A stretch of 64,000 nucleotides of DNA from Diploscapter coronatus (Eukaryota > Nematoda > Chromadorea > Rhabditida > Rhabditidae): contig OZ038422.1 of assembly GCA_964036155.1 (NCBI GenBank), forward strand, positions 24,823,201 to 24,887,200, in the 5' to 3' direction. The stretch's first letter is position 1, and every line of letters starts with the position of its first letter. A program made the position numbers and the translations under genes. Below are positions 49,503 to 62,969 of the stretch, piece after piece. The notes below the pieces were generated by a model. That model worked only from the letters and a program-made list of their open reading frames with translations, did not search any database and was not told the DNA's origin.

Positions 49503-52500
49503 TTATTTCCAAACTAGTACATTCGTCTCAGACAAGATCACGAATACCATGAAAGTGATGTAGAGACAGATCAGAATGATCGCATATGGTCGCCTTAGGA
49601 AGAGTCTTTGAACGTACAAACCTGAATTTCGAAATTTTTATTCATTTTTTAGTCTAACTTACCAACTAATGTAATTGCTAATGACAATGACAGAAATAGC
49701 AATAATAGGTGATAGGTTGGTTTAAAAACGATCTGAAAATTTGTATATAAAATGGTTAGAAAAAATAGTTATACCGAAATAGTTTTCTTCTGAAGCCGAG
49801 CTATTGAAAATGGTAGTCCAAAACCGACTAGTAAATCTGAAAACACTAATTATATCAGAAATGGCTTAAAATAAATGTCTTTCACGAATTTTTGGGTTAC
49901 TTTCACATCCTTAGGTGAAAATCGCTAATTTCGTAAGTCTTACTAAACAATGGTCCTCCAATAGCCGCACTAATTGCCATTCTGGGGTATCCCTGTTTAA
50001 CGACTGATACATCGGCAATCAAATCCCCTATGGAATTACTCCAAGCTAGAATTGTCATCCCTAGCACCTAAATTTCAAATTTACTTCCTTAGAATCATGA
50101 TTCTTTGAATTTTTGATCACCCTACGCAAGCATGAAACGTGATAAGAGGCGATTATGACAGATTAAAGTCGAAAAGAATGGTGAACATCGTGCTTTAATG
50201 TGCGAATTATCATGGATATTTATTGAATGAGTCATTACAGTATGCTCTTTAAATATTTCAAATTAATCATCAAAATAACGCTATCTTGAAGATTGTTTTA
50301 AGTTGTGAAATAATCTTTAAAGCCTTACTTCATGTGGTATTCTTGAAACCACACCCAACATGGTAACAACGCTGACGACTTCCGCGGAAATCCAATAGAT
50401 CCAAGCGATAGACATTAGGAATCCGAGATATGAGTAGATTTCCTAAATATAGTATTTTGTTAATTAATTTTAAAGTGTAGTAAAGCTGTAATATATGCTA
50501 GGATAGGGTGGAGATTAATCTACCCTACCATTCTGCATTTTACGATGTAACAACGCTACTAATTTTTCATGTTACCTAATTTTCGATATTGTTGGAATAG
50601 TTTTACCTTATAATATTTTGGGGCTCGATCGAACCTAGTAAAAATCAGAACAATCGCGATTAAAATCGCCGAAACTCCGAACATATAGACGAATAACCCA
50701 GGTCCACTGGATACCGGCTTCATATTTAAGGCTGAATATATTTTATTTTTTTACCAATTTAAACAGAAATAAACCTTGAATTGAGAATAATAATAATTGA
50801 GGGCAGGTAATGGCGAGAATTATAGCGACAGCTTTAGACCAACTCAACTCATTTTGAGGGATCGTTAGCTTGAAGGCAAATACGATAGGGATCTTAAATA
50901 AAATATGAAAACTAAATTTAGGTTATATTTTCTAAAAAACGCTAATTGCTAAAATAGGATCAACTGAAGAAGCAATAATATGTGGATTCCATAATAATTT
51001 TCAAACCGACCTTAACAATTGCCATCACTTTCGAGAAGATGCTCATGTCCGCCCAGTCGTCATCGCCATTTGACAATGGCTTAAAATGCCTGTAGACGTC
51101 GATTAACACCAATCGCCAAGTGTCGACTTTCATTGGTGGAGGGGCTAAAACGTATTTTTCATGTGTCTCGAAATAGTTGGTATTTTATGAAAGCCCTTAG
51201 AAATTATTACAAATCTTCCAAAAGGTTTAGATTTTAAACAAATCAAAAGTTAATACATTACATCACAACATGTGATTATCCGACCAAAAGAAAAATAGGA
51301 AAAATATGCCTTACCAATACTAGCAGCTCTGATTCTCGCTTCTGTACCGGTAAAAACGCGACCTCTCGACACGACAAACTCTTCTTCGGATGACGATGAA
51401 GAAGATGATCCTTCTGCATCCTCGATGATCACGTCTACTGAATTTAACGAGCTCATTTTTTAAACTCAGGCAACATTAAGACAGCGTCATTGTTAGAAGT
51501 GATTTTTTTTTTTTAATTTTACATAATTTTGAAAACATAACTTTTAAAAATATGAAACTAACCTCCTGGGCTTTCATTTGATGTAGTTCCATTCGACATT
51601 TGATTTGGCGATAGGTTTTGGGATGGATGGACAGCGTAGAAGTTATTGAAAGTTATCGAAGTTCGCTTCGGGGGATGTGAATCTAAAATTAATATTTTGA
51701 ATTATTTTAAGGTTTTAAATACCGTGATTAAGACCGTTTTCCGGAACAGATATAACGTGAATATCGGGCACTACACCTGAAAATATTGATTCTAAGATGT
51801 CGGTAAATTTTGAGACTAACTATTAGCTCGGGTAATATTCGCGGAATTTCCGGTTCGCATGCTACTTCGACTCGCTTTACTTTTCCGATGCTTCAACTTC
51901 TAAAATTTTTAATTACAGATTTTTAAAATTATTCTTAACCCTTCGCTTCTGTTGAAAATGATTGCCTACGAAGACTATCACGACGTAAATTGCGTAGATA
52001 CCGAGATAGACTGAAATTAAAACTCATGATATCATCGTAACTTTATGAAGTTGAAGGAAATCTCATAATTTCAACTTTTATCCAGTCAAAAATTCGTACT
52101 GATCAAAATTGAAGAAAAATCATGAAGTCCCAAAATTTCAGGATCGTATTCTAGCATATTAAAGAAATGCAAGTCGCAAGTTTGGTTCTTGATAATTTTG
52201 TACAAAATCGTGCAGATCAACTATTTCCGACACGTTTCAAAGCAATAAATAGCATTTTTATCGATTTTAAAAGATATTCATTGATTTCTTTTGGACCTTC
52301 TAAAAATAATACTTTTAAGACAACTTTACCCAGCGGTTCCCAAATGTAGACCTCGTTTTTGTAGAGGAACACGAATAAAATCCACCCTATCGCGATAAAA
52401 TAGCAAACTATGTCTCGGGTCATAGCAAAGGGCTAAAGCTCAAATAAAATTAGCCAATTTGACAGTTCATTATTTGAAACAGCCAAATCAAAAATTTTAA

Positions 52501-54559
52501 TACTTACTTCAGCCTTGAACGGTTTCGTCAAAACGATAGTAGCTATGACCATCATAGTTACGAAGCATCCTCCTCCTAAATTTTTAAGATAAAAAATCCT
52601 AGTTTTTTCTTATAGAATAATAAATACCCAGAAGATCCCCGAGAGCGAGATCAGCTTTGGGTTTTTCAGCGCTCAGAACCGAAGCTATCGAGCCAAAAAC
52701 GTCTGGAGCACCATTACCGAAAGCCAAAAATGTAACGCCCTAAATAAAAAATAAATATGTTTCGGACTAGACTATCTTCTTATTTAGGTAAACAGTATGA
52801 ATGTCAACTTCAATTTGATCATGATTCTAGAATGAACTTAAATCTAGAGTTATTTAAAGTTATGTTTCAAATTACGTTGTCCATTTAGAGCTAGCTTAAA
52901 ATTTTACCGCTATGCTCTCGCTGATTTTCAAATGCGCAACAATCGCAGAAACCGACGGTCCGAAAAACTCGTCAGCCACACAGGTGATCGTCACGAACAA
53001 GTACAGCATGTAGCAAACCGCTCCGATTATGATAAATACCTAATTTGAATTCATTATGAGTAGGCAATTAATTGACTGAATTTTACCCTTCCAGTAACAT
53101 TGTAAGTGCACTCGGCGTACAGGGACCACGAAAAGTAACCACCTTCGCACACGCCGTCGTTGCATCGAGTAAATTCACAGATTTCTGAAAATTGATTTAT
53201 AAGTTACGTTTTAAATTGTCTCAAATTTTGACTAATTTAGTAAAGCATAATTCTCGGTATGAATTCATTGTTTGGCAAATGAAGAACATTATTTATTACG
53301 TTTTGTCATGCCTTCATCACCCCCTACTATAATATATAAGCAATCGATGGTAAAATGTTAAAAATACCAGTATTTTCTTGAAACATAAATTATCTACTTT
53401 TATTTTTTCATTGGGATATTTTCTGATCGATGTTTCTGCTGTGCCATTTCATTCTCCCCAGCATGTACCTTATCAAGCCCTTATCGCATTGTCTATGCCG
53501 ATTTCTCACACTCGCCCGTTTGCGTAATTCACCACTTTAATCCTCTTTTCGAAATGGTACGTGCAGTTTCCCTTTCCGAGCTTCTGATTTAACATTTACT
53601 GATAAATTGGCAAATTTATTGACCAAAAATAGCAACCGACAATTTTCTTAAAATTTCAGACTAGAATAGTGACTACCAATAAAATCATCAAGTTTCAAGT
53701 CATCAAGTAAATTATCATGAAAATTTGAATGATTCATATGATCGTTAGGGTGATTATTAAGTGTGAAAAACCGTGAAGCACAGGCCCTGGATTATAATAC
53801 CCCCGGATTATGTCGGTTTACTTTGATAATCCGCAGAAAAGCGCAAATTTTGAGCAGTTTTACCGATCGTTTCAGTACAGAAACGTCACACCGCCAAAAA
53901 TCATAAAGCCTACAAATGAGTGATAGAGGACCACGCAAAATTGTTGAAAAACGAGTAAAAATTTTATGAGACAAGATAGGAACAAGTCAAAATAATTTAA
54001 AATATGGCGTTTTGAGTCAAAACAACAGGTCATGCGGGCTCAATTATGAAGATATTGGGTGTATTATTTCTTTTACAATTGGGAAGAATAGTATTAATTA
54101 GTAATGAGAAATATGATTCAGAAAAATTAGAATACTAGCTTTAAAATAATATCTTGATGAGCAGCTCATGTATTAAAAATTTAATAAAATTTGAAGAAGA
54201 CCTACCCAGCTGCGTCCAGTTTTTACCGACTTCGCATGACTCGGCGCTGCTGAAAATCGAAAATTAAAAACGTGTCAAAACTTTTAGACTTCAACAATGA
54301 AATAATAGAAAATGTTCCAAGTTGTAATATCGCTAGATTAAAAGACACTGAGAAAACTTACCAATCGTCCCACGGCAATGATATAGTGCTTCCAAATCGT
54401 GAAACAGTGGTGGAAGTTGCGTCTGTTTGAGCGGCGACTGGCTAAAAATTGGCATAAAATTACAATCTAGGTAATATTTTAAAATAACTAAAAATTAACC
54501 TGTTGATAATAAAGGTATATGACGGTGAAAACTAGAATCCGCCATAATGAATGATCCAT
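49503..54559 (-). CDS. NCLX-type Na+/Ca2+ exchanger
   Basis: Cation/Ca2+ exchanger of the NCLX (SLC8B1) branch, 669 aa, matching the nematode NCX-6 to NCX-10 group; members exchange Na+ (or Li+) for Ca2+ in mitochondrial or plasma membranes. There are 21 in-phase exons: 54500-54559, 54362-54441, 54206-54249, 53087-53184, 52908-53039, 52628-52739, 52508-52575, 52330-52432, 51940-52010, 51821-51899, 51723-51776, 51563-51682, 51315-51437, 51011-51144, 50775-50892, 50607-50731, 50329-50442, 49944-50067, 49775-49836, 49663-49732, 49503-49621. An N-terminal hydrophobic signal (1-25) is followed by a Cys-rich luminal stretch, then the alpha-1 repeat (VTFLAFGNGAPDVFGS), a Ser/Glu-rich cytosolic loop, and the alpha-2 repeat (SNSIGDLIADVSVV, GGPLFNLLVG). 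Both catalytic acidic positions are present. Intron 3 is about 1 kb. Confidence 0.93.
53789..53833. promoter_or_regulatory. three GGATTA/TAATCC boxes in an exchanger intron
   Basis: GGATTA at 53789 and 53805 and TAATCC at 53827 fall within 45 bases of the long third intron. CGGATTAT and ATAATCCG form a perfect 8-base inverted repeat with a 14-base loop. TAATCC is the core of K50 (OTX/PITX) homeodomains. Confidence 0.3.
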
Positions 54560-56614
54560 TAGGTTCAAAACTGATAGTCAGAAAAGCATAACCCTATCAA
54601 AATAATCAAAAATAGAAGTAATACGGCAGTGGTGAATAAATACCAGCGAGTCTGAAAACACAACATTTTGAAGGAAGATACAATAAATACGAAAATTAAA
54701 AAGAGTTGGCGATAATAATGATGATTAATTTATTTAAAAAAAAAAGACAAAAATGATGTATAATTCTAGATATTGATTTTAAGAATGATTTGCACCCCAA
54801 GTGGCATTTTTTGGACAACCTCCATGCTGCCCTAAAAATTATAAAGGAGCATAATTATTTACAGCTCGTGATTTGCTCAAAACGAGAGAAAAGACGGGAT
54901 TTTTCATCTGCCGAAAATCTTATCAGTCAACTCGGAAAAGGGGCATTTTGTTACTATCAACAATCAGGGAAATGCATAAAACTGTACGTCAAAAAGTAAG
55001 GCCTTTCGTCAGTTTTGATAATTTTTGCAGGTAATTTTGTCATGGATAATTTATGGACGTAAACCATAGTCAAAGAGTAAAGATCTTCGACAAATTTTGC
55101 AAGTGTGTTAAAATTATGGCATAATTTATGGATGTAATTACAGTTAGAAAATTGGAATATTGACAATTTCATTTAAAGTGGCGTTATCGTTAGAAGTATG
55201 CCATAGGTATGCATGACATTTGTGTATTTATATACGAGCCAAGATTTTGTGACTAATTTAGATTTGTAATTACAATCCAGCTAAATTTGAAGATAGCCCG
55301 GCACTGTCTATTTTTCTTGCAATTTATAATGCTTAAAACAATCAAAAAGATGTGTAAAATTTAGTTTGACTCATTTTCCGTCAAACTTAACTGATCATTG
55401 TTTAAACTAAACACGGAAATATTCGAAATATCATTTATTTACTGCGCAAATAGACGGATTTTGAGGAAGTGATCTATTTACATAATGTTTAAAGAAAAAC
55501 ACATTATAATAAAATATATGATAGGTATTTTAGATAAATATTTGTAACATTGGATTTTACAACCGCCGGGCCGTCCTTAAAATACAGAGTGAAAAATCAA
55601 AAATGGCATTTAAAGGTTTTTGACTGAAAAGAAAGCGATCAGACAAAGACACTGATTAGACTGTCAAATATTCTAGGATTCTCTTGCTTTTTATCATTAG
55701 GTATCGCTATCTCTAACTACCTAAGTAGTAGAGACGCAGAGGAAGGAAGGAAAAACTGAAATTCCTTCTATGTGCAGGCTAGGTTGTGGATGGATTGTTG
55801 GGATGTTAAGGCCTTAGATATAGTTCTCTACTAGTTCCTCGCACTGCACGAATATTAAGAATCCTTTATTGACTAGCCTCGGTTCAATACACAATACACA
55901 AGTAGAGAACAGTAAGGTGAGGGTAAACTGAAGGAACAAGGCAGCAACGAAGAGAGCGTATTTATAAGCGCGAGTTGCGCCTAGGAAGTAAACCCCGCCC
56001 TTTAGTTTCGAGCAATTTAGGGACAGTTCTAGATGGCTCTCCAGCCAGAAATGACGATAACGAGTGATTCATCAAAGGAACAAGTCGTTGGCGACACTTT
56101 AGTTCTTATCTGGGACTGCCCACGGACGTCATACCAGTAAAATCGGGCAGGAACAATGGATTCCTGTCGGGGTTAACGATGATGATGCAAAGGCTTATCA
56201 CAGCGATTATCAGCTTATCAACAGATTCGTGAACAGGCCATTTTCGTAACTACAAACAATATCAATAGAGATTACAATAGTAATGGAGTAGTGGATGGTA
56301 AAGTTATGTCAAGACTTTGCATTGCAACGAAATGGAAATTTGGATTTTTCACGACTTCGCAACCAGGTAAAATAATATGTAGAGCTGGGAGAGGATAGAG
56401 AAAAGTAGGGAATGCACTCTTGCTTTGCACACTAATTTGCCATGTTGAGAAGTAGCGAGCAATCCAATGCTCCAATTAAATTTCTTGCTAAATGTAAGTT
56501 CTAAATTCCTCAGATTTGCTTTTAAGCATTTCCTGTGATTATTTTCAAATGGTGTATTGATTAAATCATCGCTCAAATGTTTTCAATTTAGTATAAATTG
56601 CAAAAAATGTTTAT
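54560..56614. other. intergenic region
   Basis: Lies upstream of the exchanger and downstream of the unrecognised gene, both on the minus strand. No coding exon seen. It holds the solo LTR (55796-56223), and a GAGACGCAGAG box near 55731. Confidence 0.55.
55796..56223 (-). mobile_element. probable solo LTR of a retrotransposon
   Basis: A 428-base GC-richer block bounded by TGTTG and CAACA. Read on the minus strand it has the order expected of an LTR: a GGGCGGGG box, TATAAATA (55959-55966), a start region about 30 bases on, an AATAAA polyadenylation signal (55865-55870), then a short U5 ending in CCCAACA. No gag, pol or primer-binding site adjoins it and no second copy is present in the window. 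A clean target duplication is not visible, so the ends are approximate. Confidence 0.6.
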
Positions 56615-57868
56615 TCAACTCTCAAATTTGGTGTCCATGATTTGAATGGATTGTGGCAGAATGTAGTCCAGGAGATTTATGCAGAATTCGGATGAATAGC
56701 TGACTTTTCCGATAGTGTAGCAAACTATAGGATGCTTGTCTGATTGATCAAACAATCCGTTGGCTAATGCCTGAATTTTCTTTTATTTGACCCTATTGAA
56801 AATCTGCTCTAGTGCTAAAAAACCTTAGAGTTAAGGAATATTTTAGCACTGGAGCGTATTTTTATGATAACCATTCAACTTACAAGCATCGTAATCGGAG
56901 TCTTTTCCGACACTAACATCACTACTCCGATCGTCCCCTTGACGAACAGAACAATTTCGTAAGGATTAGCGTATCCTACAGTGCATTTAGTCATGTCCAA
57001 CACAAATTTCGAGTAGGCAGATTCCGTGTCGATAGGAGTATACAAATTGAAGTAGAACCGCATGCATTTTTTGTAAGACTCGAAGGCTCTTTTGTTGAAT
57101 CCAGTAGTCTGTCGATCGTATGCTTGGACGTTCACTCCTTTACAGAAATCGACGAATAGCTCAGCTAGCTTGTGGTTGTACACGGATACTTTAAGAACAG
57201 TATCAATCAAATTATAGTTATTCCCATCCTTCCCACCACCATAATTCGTCTTAGACTCGAATATTACTGTTCTAAAACAAAGTTTTATTGAAACTCAGAG
57301 AATTGTTACCTAATATCATTCAGATTAGTAGCCTTCTCAGGTTTACGAATTGGGCAGAATAACTCTTCCAGATCCAATGGTGGTTTGTTGACGTCTTCAA
57401 AGCCCAGCACGAAATTCTGCTCGTACAGCCATTCCTCGAAGGCTTCAGGATTTCGCAGCGACGATTTGAGTCGATTCACGAGCGTTGCGAAAAGTTCTAG
57501 AAATTAATCAAAATTTAATAATTGAAGATCGGGATTGCCAACAAATACAAATTATTTTTGTTCGATTATGAAAATAATGAAAATCTGTACTTATTTGCAG
57601 CTAAAATCGGCAAAATTAACAAATTTCTTTAAATTAAATGCAACAATGATTTTTTTTTTTAAATATTTGTAGATAGCTTTAGTAAGGATCATCTTACCTA
57701 ATTTTTTATCAGGTTTGAAGAGACTGCGCAAAATGCATTGCATTTCATTATCTTCTTCATATACGAAGTCAGGAATCTAAATTAGATGCTAATATTAAAC
57801 TTAAAATTCGAATTTGTTACTCTATGATTATATTGGGAATGGTTCAAAGATGGATTAGTGGAATCCAT
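56615..57868 (-). CDS. unrecognised 285-aa protein
   Basis: Five in-phase exons: 57821-57868, 57698-57776, 57310-57496, 56884-57271, 56615-56770, with ATG at 57868 and TGA at 56615. No signal peptide; the region around EIVLFVKGTIGVVMLV is hydrophobic but is more likely a buried strand than a membrane segment. The sequence mixes helical (LFATLVNRLKSSLRNPEAFEEW-type) and beta-rich segments and has five or six cysteines without a pattern. It looks like a soluble globular protein. I cannot assign a family or function; it may be nematode-restricted. It is divergent from the acyl-CoA dehydrogenase gene, 1.2 kb away. Confidence 0.78.
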
Positions 57869-59043
57869 GATTAAAAATAGAATTTTTAGTTGGAAAGGAC
57901 TGAATCAATAATTCCTTCGTCAGAAATGGTTTGAAAGTTGTCAGCTATTCAAAGTGATAAAGAATCGGTCAAGGAAAATAATGTAAACAAGCTTATCTTC
58001 AATTTTGCTGGCACATAGCCTAAGATGGTTTGATATTTGCTTTTTCTTTGAAATAATCCATTTGGAAAGGAACTTTCAACATACCTAGACTAGAACAGGG
58101 TTGGTAGGAAAACTTTCTTTCCGTATTTTCCATACCGTTTCCCATTGGAATGTCTCTTTTGAGGTGCATAGAAATGCAGTGTGTAAATATCTAAACTGTC
58201 ATTAGCGTCAAAATTCAAATCCAATTAAATTCGGACTTCGCCCCCCAATTAGTATCCGAATCCACTAAACGAACGAGTTTTTCATTTCGTTCATCGTTGG
58301 ATGATAAAATAGAAACGTTATGCAATTATAAGGCCCTAGAGAGCGTCATAGAAGCAGAGAAACTACAGAAATAGCACAAAAGAAAGAAGCGGACACTTCT
58401 TGTGTGTTCGGACTGTATAGAGGAAATACTTATGGATCTGAAGAGAATTAAGAAGCAGGACATTTTATTTTTTTCCGTGCTATTTTTAGTTGAATCGGAA
58501 GAATATCATTGGATAGGAAGTTAAAGAAAGTAGAAATAGCATTGGATGATTCTAGACAGAAAAGAGGCTAGAGAAGGAGAAATAGTATTAGATTAGCATA
58601 TAAAGAAAAGAAGCCAGAGAATTGAGAAAGAGAACTGAAAAAGAATGATAAAAGGAATTATAATTTGTCAGGCAAGGAGAATAACACGCAGAGGCAGACC
58701 GGTATTGGGCCTTTAGCTGAGGGCTGAGATGCCCATTTCTATCCAATCCCTCCCCACAAGTGAAGGAGAAGCCAATTTCATGTTCGATGCAAGAATTCTT
58801 TGCCACTTTTGAATAATTCTATCCTCATGATTCAATTTATTGATTTTTCTTCAAAATACATGTTTTATGCTAGTTTTACCGGATTATTTTTAAATTTTGA
58901 ATTGAATATGCTGTAGAATGTCTTAAATTTTTGTGAAGACCACTTTATTCTTTTGATTAAAAAAAACTTTTGTCGCCATCTAACTATGTAATTGTAAAAT
59001 GATTAACACATCAAATTTTGTCTTAATTTATCATTTTCAGACG
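57869..59043. other. divergent intergenic region
   Basis: Separates the start of the unrecognised minus-strand gene from the start of the plus-strand dehydrogenase, so both promoters should be here. No coding exon seen. The middle (58.3-58.7 kb) is purine-rich. A CTAGAGAGCG string like that at 19605 occurs near 58336. The dehydrogenase ATG is preceded by ATTTTCAG plus three bases, a trans-splice acceptor. Confidence 0.5.
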
Positions 59044-61290
59044 ATGTCGGGCTCTATACGTAACGCGAGTACTCGATTCGCGACGGCGTTGGCATCGTCA
59101 TCCGAAACTCCGATAACGACAAAATTCCATCAGATCTACAAGCAAACTCACCAACAGTTGCAAAGATCTATTCAACAGGTAAATTTCGCCGACAAAAGCG
59201 ATAAAAATCCAGATTTTAGTGGATCGATAGATCAGTGAACCCGAATGTTGACGAGTGGGAGGCTACCGGCGAGTTCCCTGGGAGGAAATTGTTCAAAGAG
59301 CTGGGAGAAATCGGGGCGTTGGGAACCACGAAGCCAATAGGTAAGGTTTAGTTTTCTTTCTGAACTTTATTCATTTTTATTGCCTTTTCGAGTTTGAGGT
59401 TAATTGATTCAAATAATTTCAGACTACGATGGCCTAGGATTGGATTACTCATACGCGATTGCAGTAGCAGAACAAATTGGCAACATCAAATGTGGATCCA
59501 TTCCGATGGCGATTTGCGTTCAAGTAGCTCAAAAATTGAAATTTTTAAGGGAAACCAGATTCAGACCGACATGGCAACACCCGCTTTGGCAACCTATGGA
59601 TCGGATTACCTGAAGAGGGAGTTCTTGATACCGTCGGTTTCCGGCGACCAGATTTCTTGCATCGCTGTCAGTGAGAGCTCGGGAGGAAGCGATGTGGCGG
59701 GTTGGTTCGGAAAATCTACATCTCTAAAATACGTGCTCTAAATTTGACTTGATTGGTCTAACAATTTCGTCTCTTTCTCATGACCAATTTACAGCTAATT
59801 TATTTAATTAAAGTAGAAATAAGTTTATTAAAGCTAAAATTCCATATCTCTTACCATACAAAAGCCATAAAAGGAATAAGACACAGATCTATCGAGTAAT
59901 CTGGCAATAAAATGATCATATGACGTTCAGCGATAAAGACGACGGCCAGTCGATCGCACTTGGCAGGCAGCACGGATCTAGTTGTCAAGGGCGAAAAGTG
60001 TTGGATCACCAATGGAATTCAGGTATGCGGATATTGATTTTATACCCGCGTTATGTTATCTGATAGGAAGTATAAAAGTGAATATTTCAGGTTGTTTAAC
60101 TATCAATGTAGTACCGAAGAGTGATTAGTTTTGATGAATTATGAGAGAATTCTGATTGTCTCCGAAATTCACTTTTAAAAGAATCAGGAAGTTTCAGGCT
60201 GATTGGGCTTGCTTATTAGCGAACACTTCTGCAGAACCGTCGCATCGAAACAAAAGCCTAATTTGCGTGCCGCTAAACTTGCCAGGCATCCACAGAGTGC
60301 CACTAGCTAAATCAGGAATGCTTTGCTCGGATACGGCACAGATATTCTTTGATGATGTCAAGGTTGAAAATTATTACCTATTCAAAAAATTGAAGATCAA
60401 ATTTTTAGGTTCCGAAATGTCACATAATCGGTGAGGAGGGAGATGGCTTCATCTACCAAATGAGACAATTCCAGGATGAACGATTAGTTACGGTCGCAGT
60501 GGGTAAGTTGGAATTTTTTCCGGTAATTTTTAAATTTAAATAATTTCAGCCCTTTCGCCACTTCAAAGGTGTATCGATGAAACAATCGAATATACACGGA
60601 ATCGGAGGATTTTCGGGAGCACGATACTGGGACAACAGGTAAAATTTATACATCAGTATCTAGAAACAAACGAGAAATTAACCAGATTTTTCATATCTCC
60701 TATGATATTTTCTGAAACATATTTTATCTGCAGCTTTGCTTTCTTTACAAATGAATGTAGTTTCAGTACATCCAATACAACCTAGCCGAGATGCAAACTG
60801 AACTAGAGGCGGTTAGATCATTACTGTATAGGTAAGTAAATGATATTTCACCAAGGCGTGTATTTGGTTTGATTTAATCCGGCAATTACTTGAAACATTT
60901 TTAACCTTCAGAGCAGTCGAAACACGTCTTTCTGGCGAAGACGTGACGATGCTAGCTTCAATGGGCAAGCTCATGGTCGGTAAACTGGCAAGGAAAATCA
61001 CGGATAGTTGCATGCAGGTACGTTTTTCTAAAAAAAAATAAATCCTAAATTAAATGTAAAATTGTCTATGTCATTCTCGTTTATTGAAAATCTATTTTCG
61101 ATTTTTCAAATTTATTCTCCTACTTTCATGATTCCAGATGTGGGGTGCCGTGGGAATGACCCCATCCTGCCCAATTTCTCGAATTCAAAGGGACCTTCGA
61201 GTCTTCTCGATCGGTGCTGGATGCGATGAAGTCATGATGAGCATCATTTGCAAACACATGCAAATTTCCGATAGTCCAAGGAAGAAGTGA
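59044..61290 (+). CDS. acyl-CoA dehydrogenase
   Basis: FAD-dependent acyl-CoA dehydrogenase, 418 aa, catalysing alpha,beta-desaturation of an acyl-CoA, presumably in mitochondria. Exons: 59044-59178, 59220-59340, 59423-59523, 59565-59700, 59931-60022, 60198-60362, 60409-60502, 60550-60638, 60767-60831, 60912-61017, 61138-61290. The N-terminal 25 residues are Ser/Thr/Arg-rich, compatible with a mitochondrial presequence. Family landmarks: the FAD/substrate strand CIAVSESSGGSDV, then KCWITNGIQADWACLL, and RNRRIFGSTILGQQYIQY in the helical C-terminal domain. The usual C-terminal YEG(T/S) glutamate is replaced by SIGAGCDEVM, the pattern of isovaleryl/long-chain types whose catalytic Glu lies earlier; here the candidate is the Glu of FQDERL. 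Intron 3 is only 41 bases. Chain-length specificity cannot be told. Confidence 0.93.
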
Positions 61291-62969
61291 TCTTCATTTT
61301 CGAAGTTTAAATTATGTTTTAGAAATAAACATTTCACCAGAATAGATACGAGATATTACCGTGTTCAAGATTGAAAAGAGTTATTCGGAAACCGCACGAC
61401 ATCAAGATCTCAATAGATGCGAAATAATGTACGGCTAGGGTAGGGTATTGACTGATGAGATTCGCTTTCCATACTATTTCATATGTCGTGAGGTCTTGAA
61501 CGTCGTGCGATTTACAAGTTGTCATTGAAAAGTAAATGCTCGATATTTTGAAATGTCCAAAGTGTTTAGTATCGGGTTAAACAAGGCTGCAGCGATTAGA
61601 ATTAAATTTGATTAATGGCGTCTTCGATATTTTGATACATAACTGATTAACATTAAGTTTTAGAAAAATAAAGCAAAATAGTAAAAATCGAAAAAGCAGA
61701 AATTAAGACTAGAAACTCGAGAAGTTGGAATTCCACGAGTTTTTACATTCGTTCCGAGCACATGTTGCGACTAATTTTTCACGTAAATAATCTCGAGTTC
61801 GTAGATGATTTTTTCGAAAAATTCGAAACACCTTAGAAATCTGGAAAAAAATAATCATGAAAGTTCCTACTTAAAAATCTTTTAGGCTAAAATCGGACTT
61901 CAATTTTTAAAATAAAGAAAAAACCCTCTGAACTGCACTAGATTTTTACTATTTAAAAATGCTAGGTTTTTCAGAATTTTTGTCAACTTTTCTAATCTGA
62001 AGCCTTTTTCCAAGAAATAATGAAAAATATTTACTTCCACGAGTTTTTCATGTTGCAATTCTTTCGTCATTAGTCCCGCATTTTTGACGAGGATTTGTTA
62101 TTTATGCCAGGTAAGGAACAAGATATCATATGTCCGTAGATGTTTATTGTAACCTGGTCGTGATCTATTCGAGCTACCTAAACTTGTGTTCCTACATAAG
62201 TTTTTTTTAGCTTTTAAACTTTCTGGGAAGTTTGAGGGTGGCGGTGCCATATAGAACTCATTTTTATGGCCTATGCATTATCATATGGCCAAAATTTTCA
62301 ATCAAATATCGAATGCCGCTTAATACTCATTTCATGAGCGTATGCTTCATCATCTTATGACCTGAAAGTTCATTTCGGATTTCACGAAGAACTTTGGTTC
62401 ACCAAAGCCTCGACCACTTTGCAAAATTTCGCTGTTAACATTGACCAAACAGTTGTTTTAGGGGTCTTGTATATCAGCCGTGTTCGTTTTGGTGGAAGAA
62501 TTATTTGATGTTAGAGAAAAAATAATAGAAAGGTTAGAGAGTATGGGAAAAGGAGGGGAGGTTAGACAGAGAAAGAAAAGAAAAGAGCGTTTCTTCATTG
62601 ACTCGCTTTTCATTGCTGCAACTTCCCCTTGCTTCTAGACAGTTGGTCCGGAAATTTCTCTCTGACTTACTTAAATCTCCTGCTTTCCACAATATTTTCA
62701 CGTCTTTCTATTTCACGGAATCTCCAATTTTCACACTATCTCATCATTAATTTTTTCTTTGATTCTCTAAACTTGTCTGCTATTTCGTCATTTTTAGCTT
62801 CTTTAGAATCGCCGATTCTTCAAGTTATCCGATTTTCACCGCATTTTCCATGTTATTCATTACACTTGTAAAAATACCAGGCATTTGATTCGGCTACCAC
62901 AAAACACCGCCAACCACCTGATATCGAGTGAGGATTTTCGAAGTCCGGCTAAATCCAGGAGAAATCAGA
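61291..62969. other. intergenic region
   Basis: Between the dehydrogenase 3' end and the TPM-domain gene, same strand. No coding exon seen. TTCCACGAGTTTTT appears at about 61731 and again at about 62036. The last 400 bases are T/C-rich apart from a purine-rich patch at 62520-62585. AATAAA for the dehydrogenase occurs about 35 bases after its stop. Confidence 0.5.
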
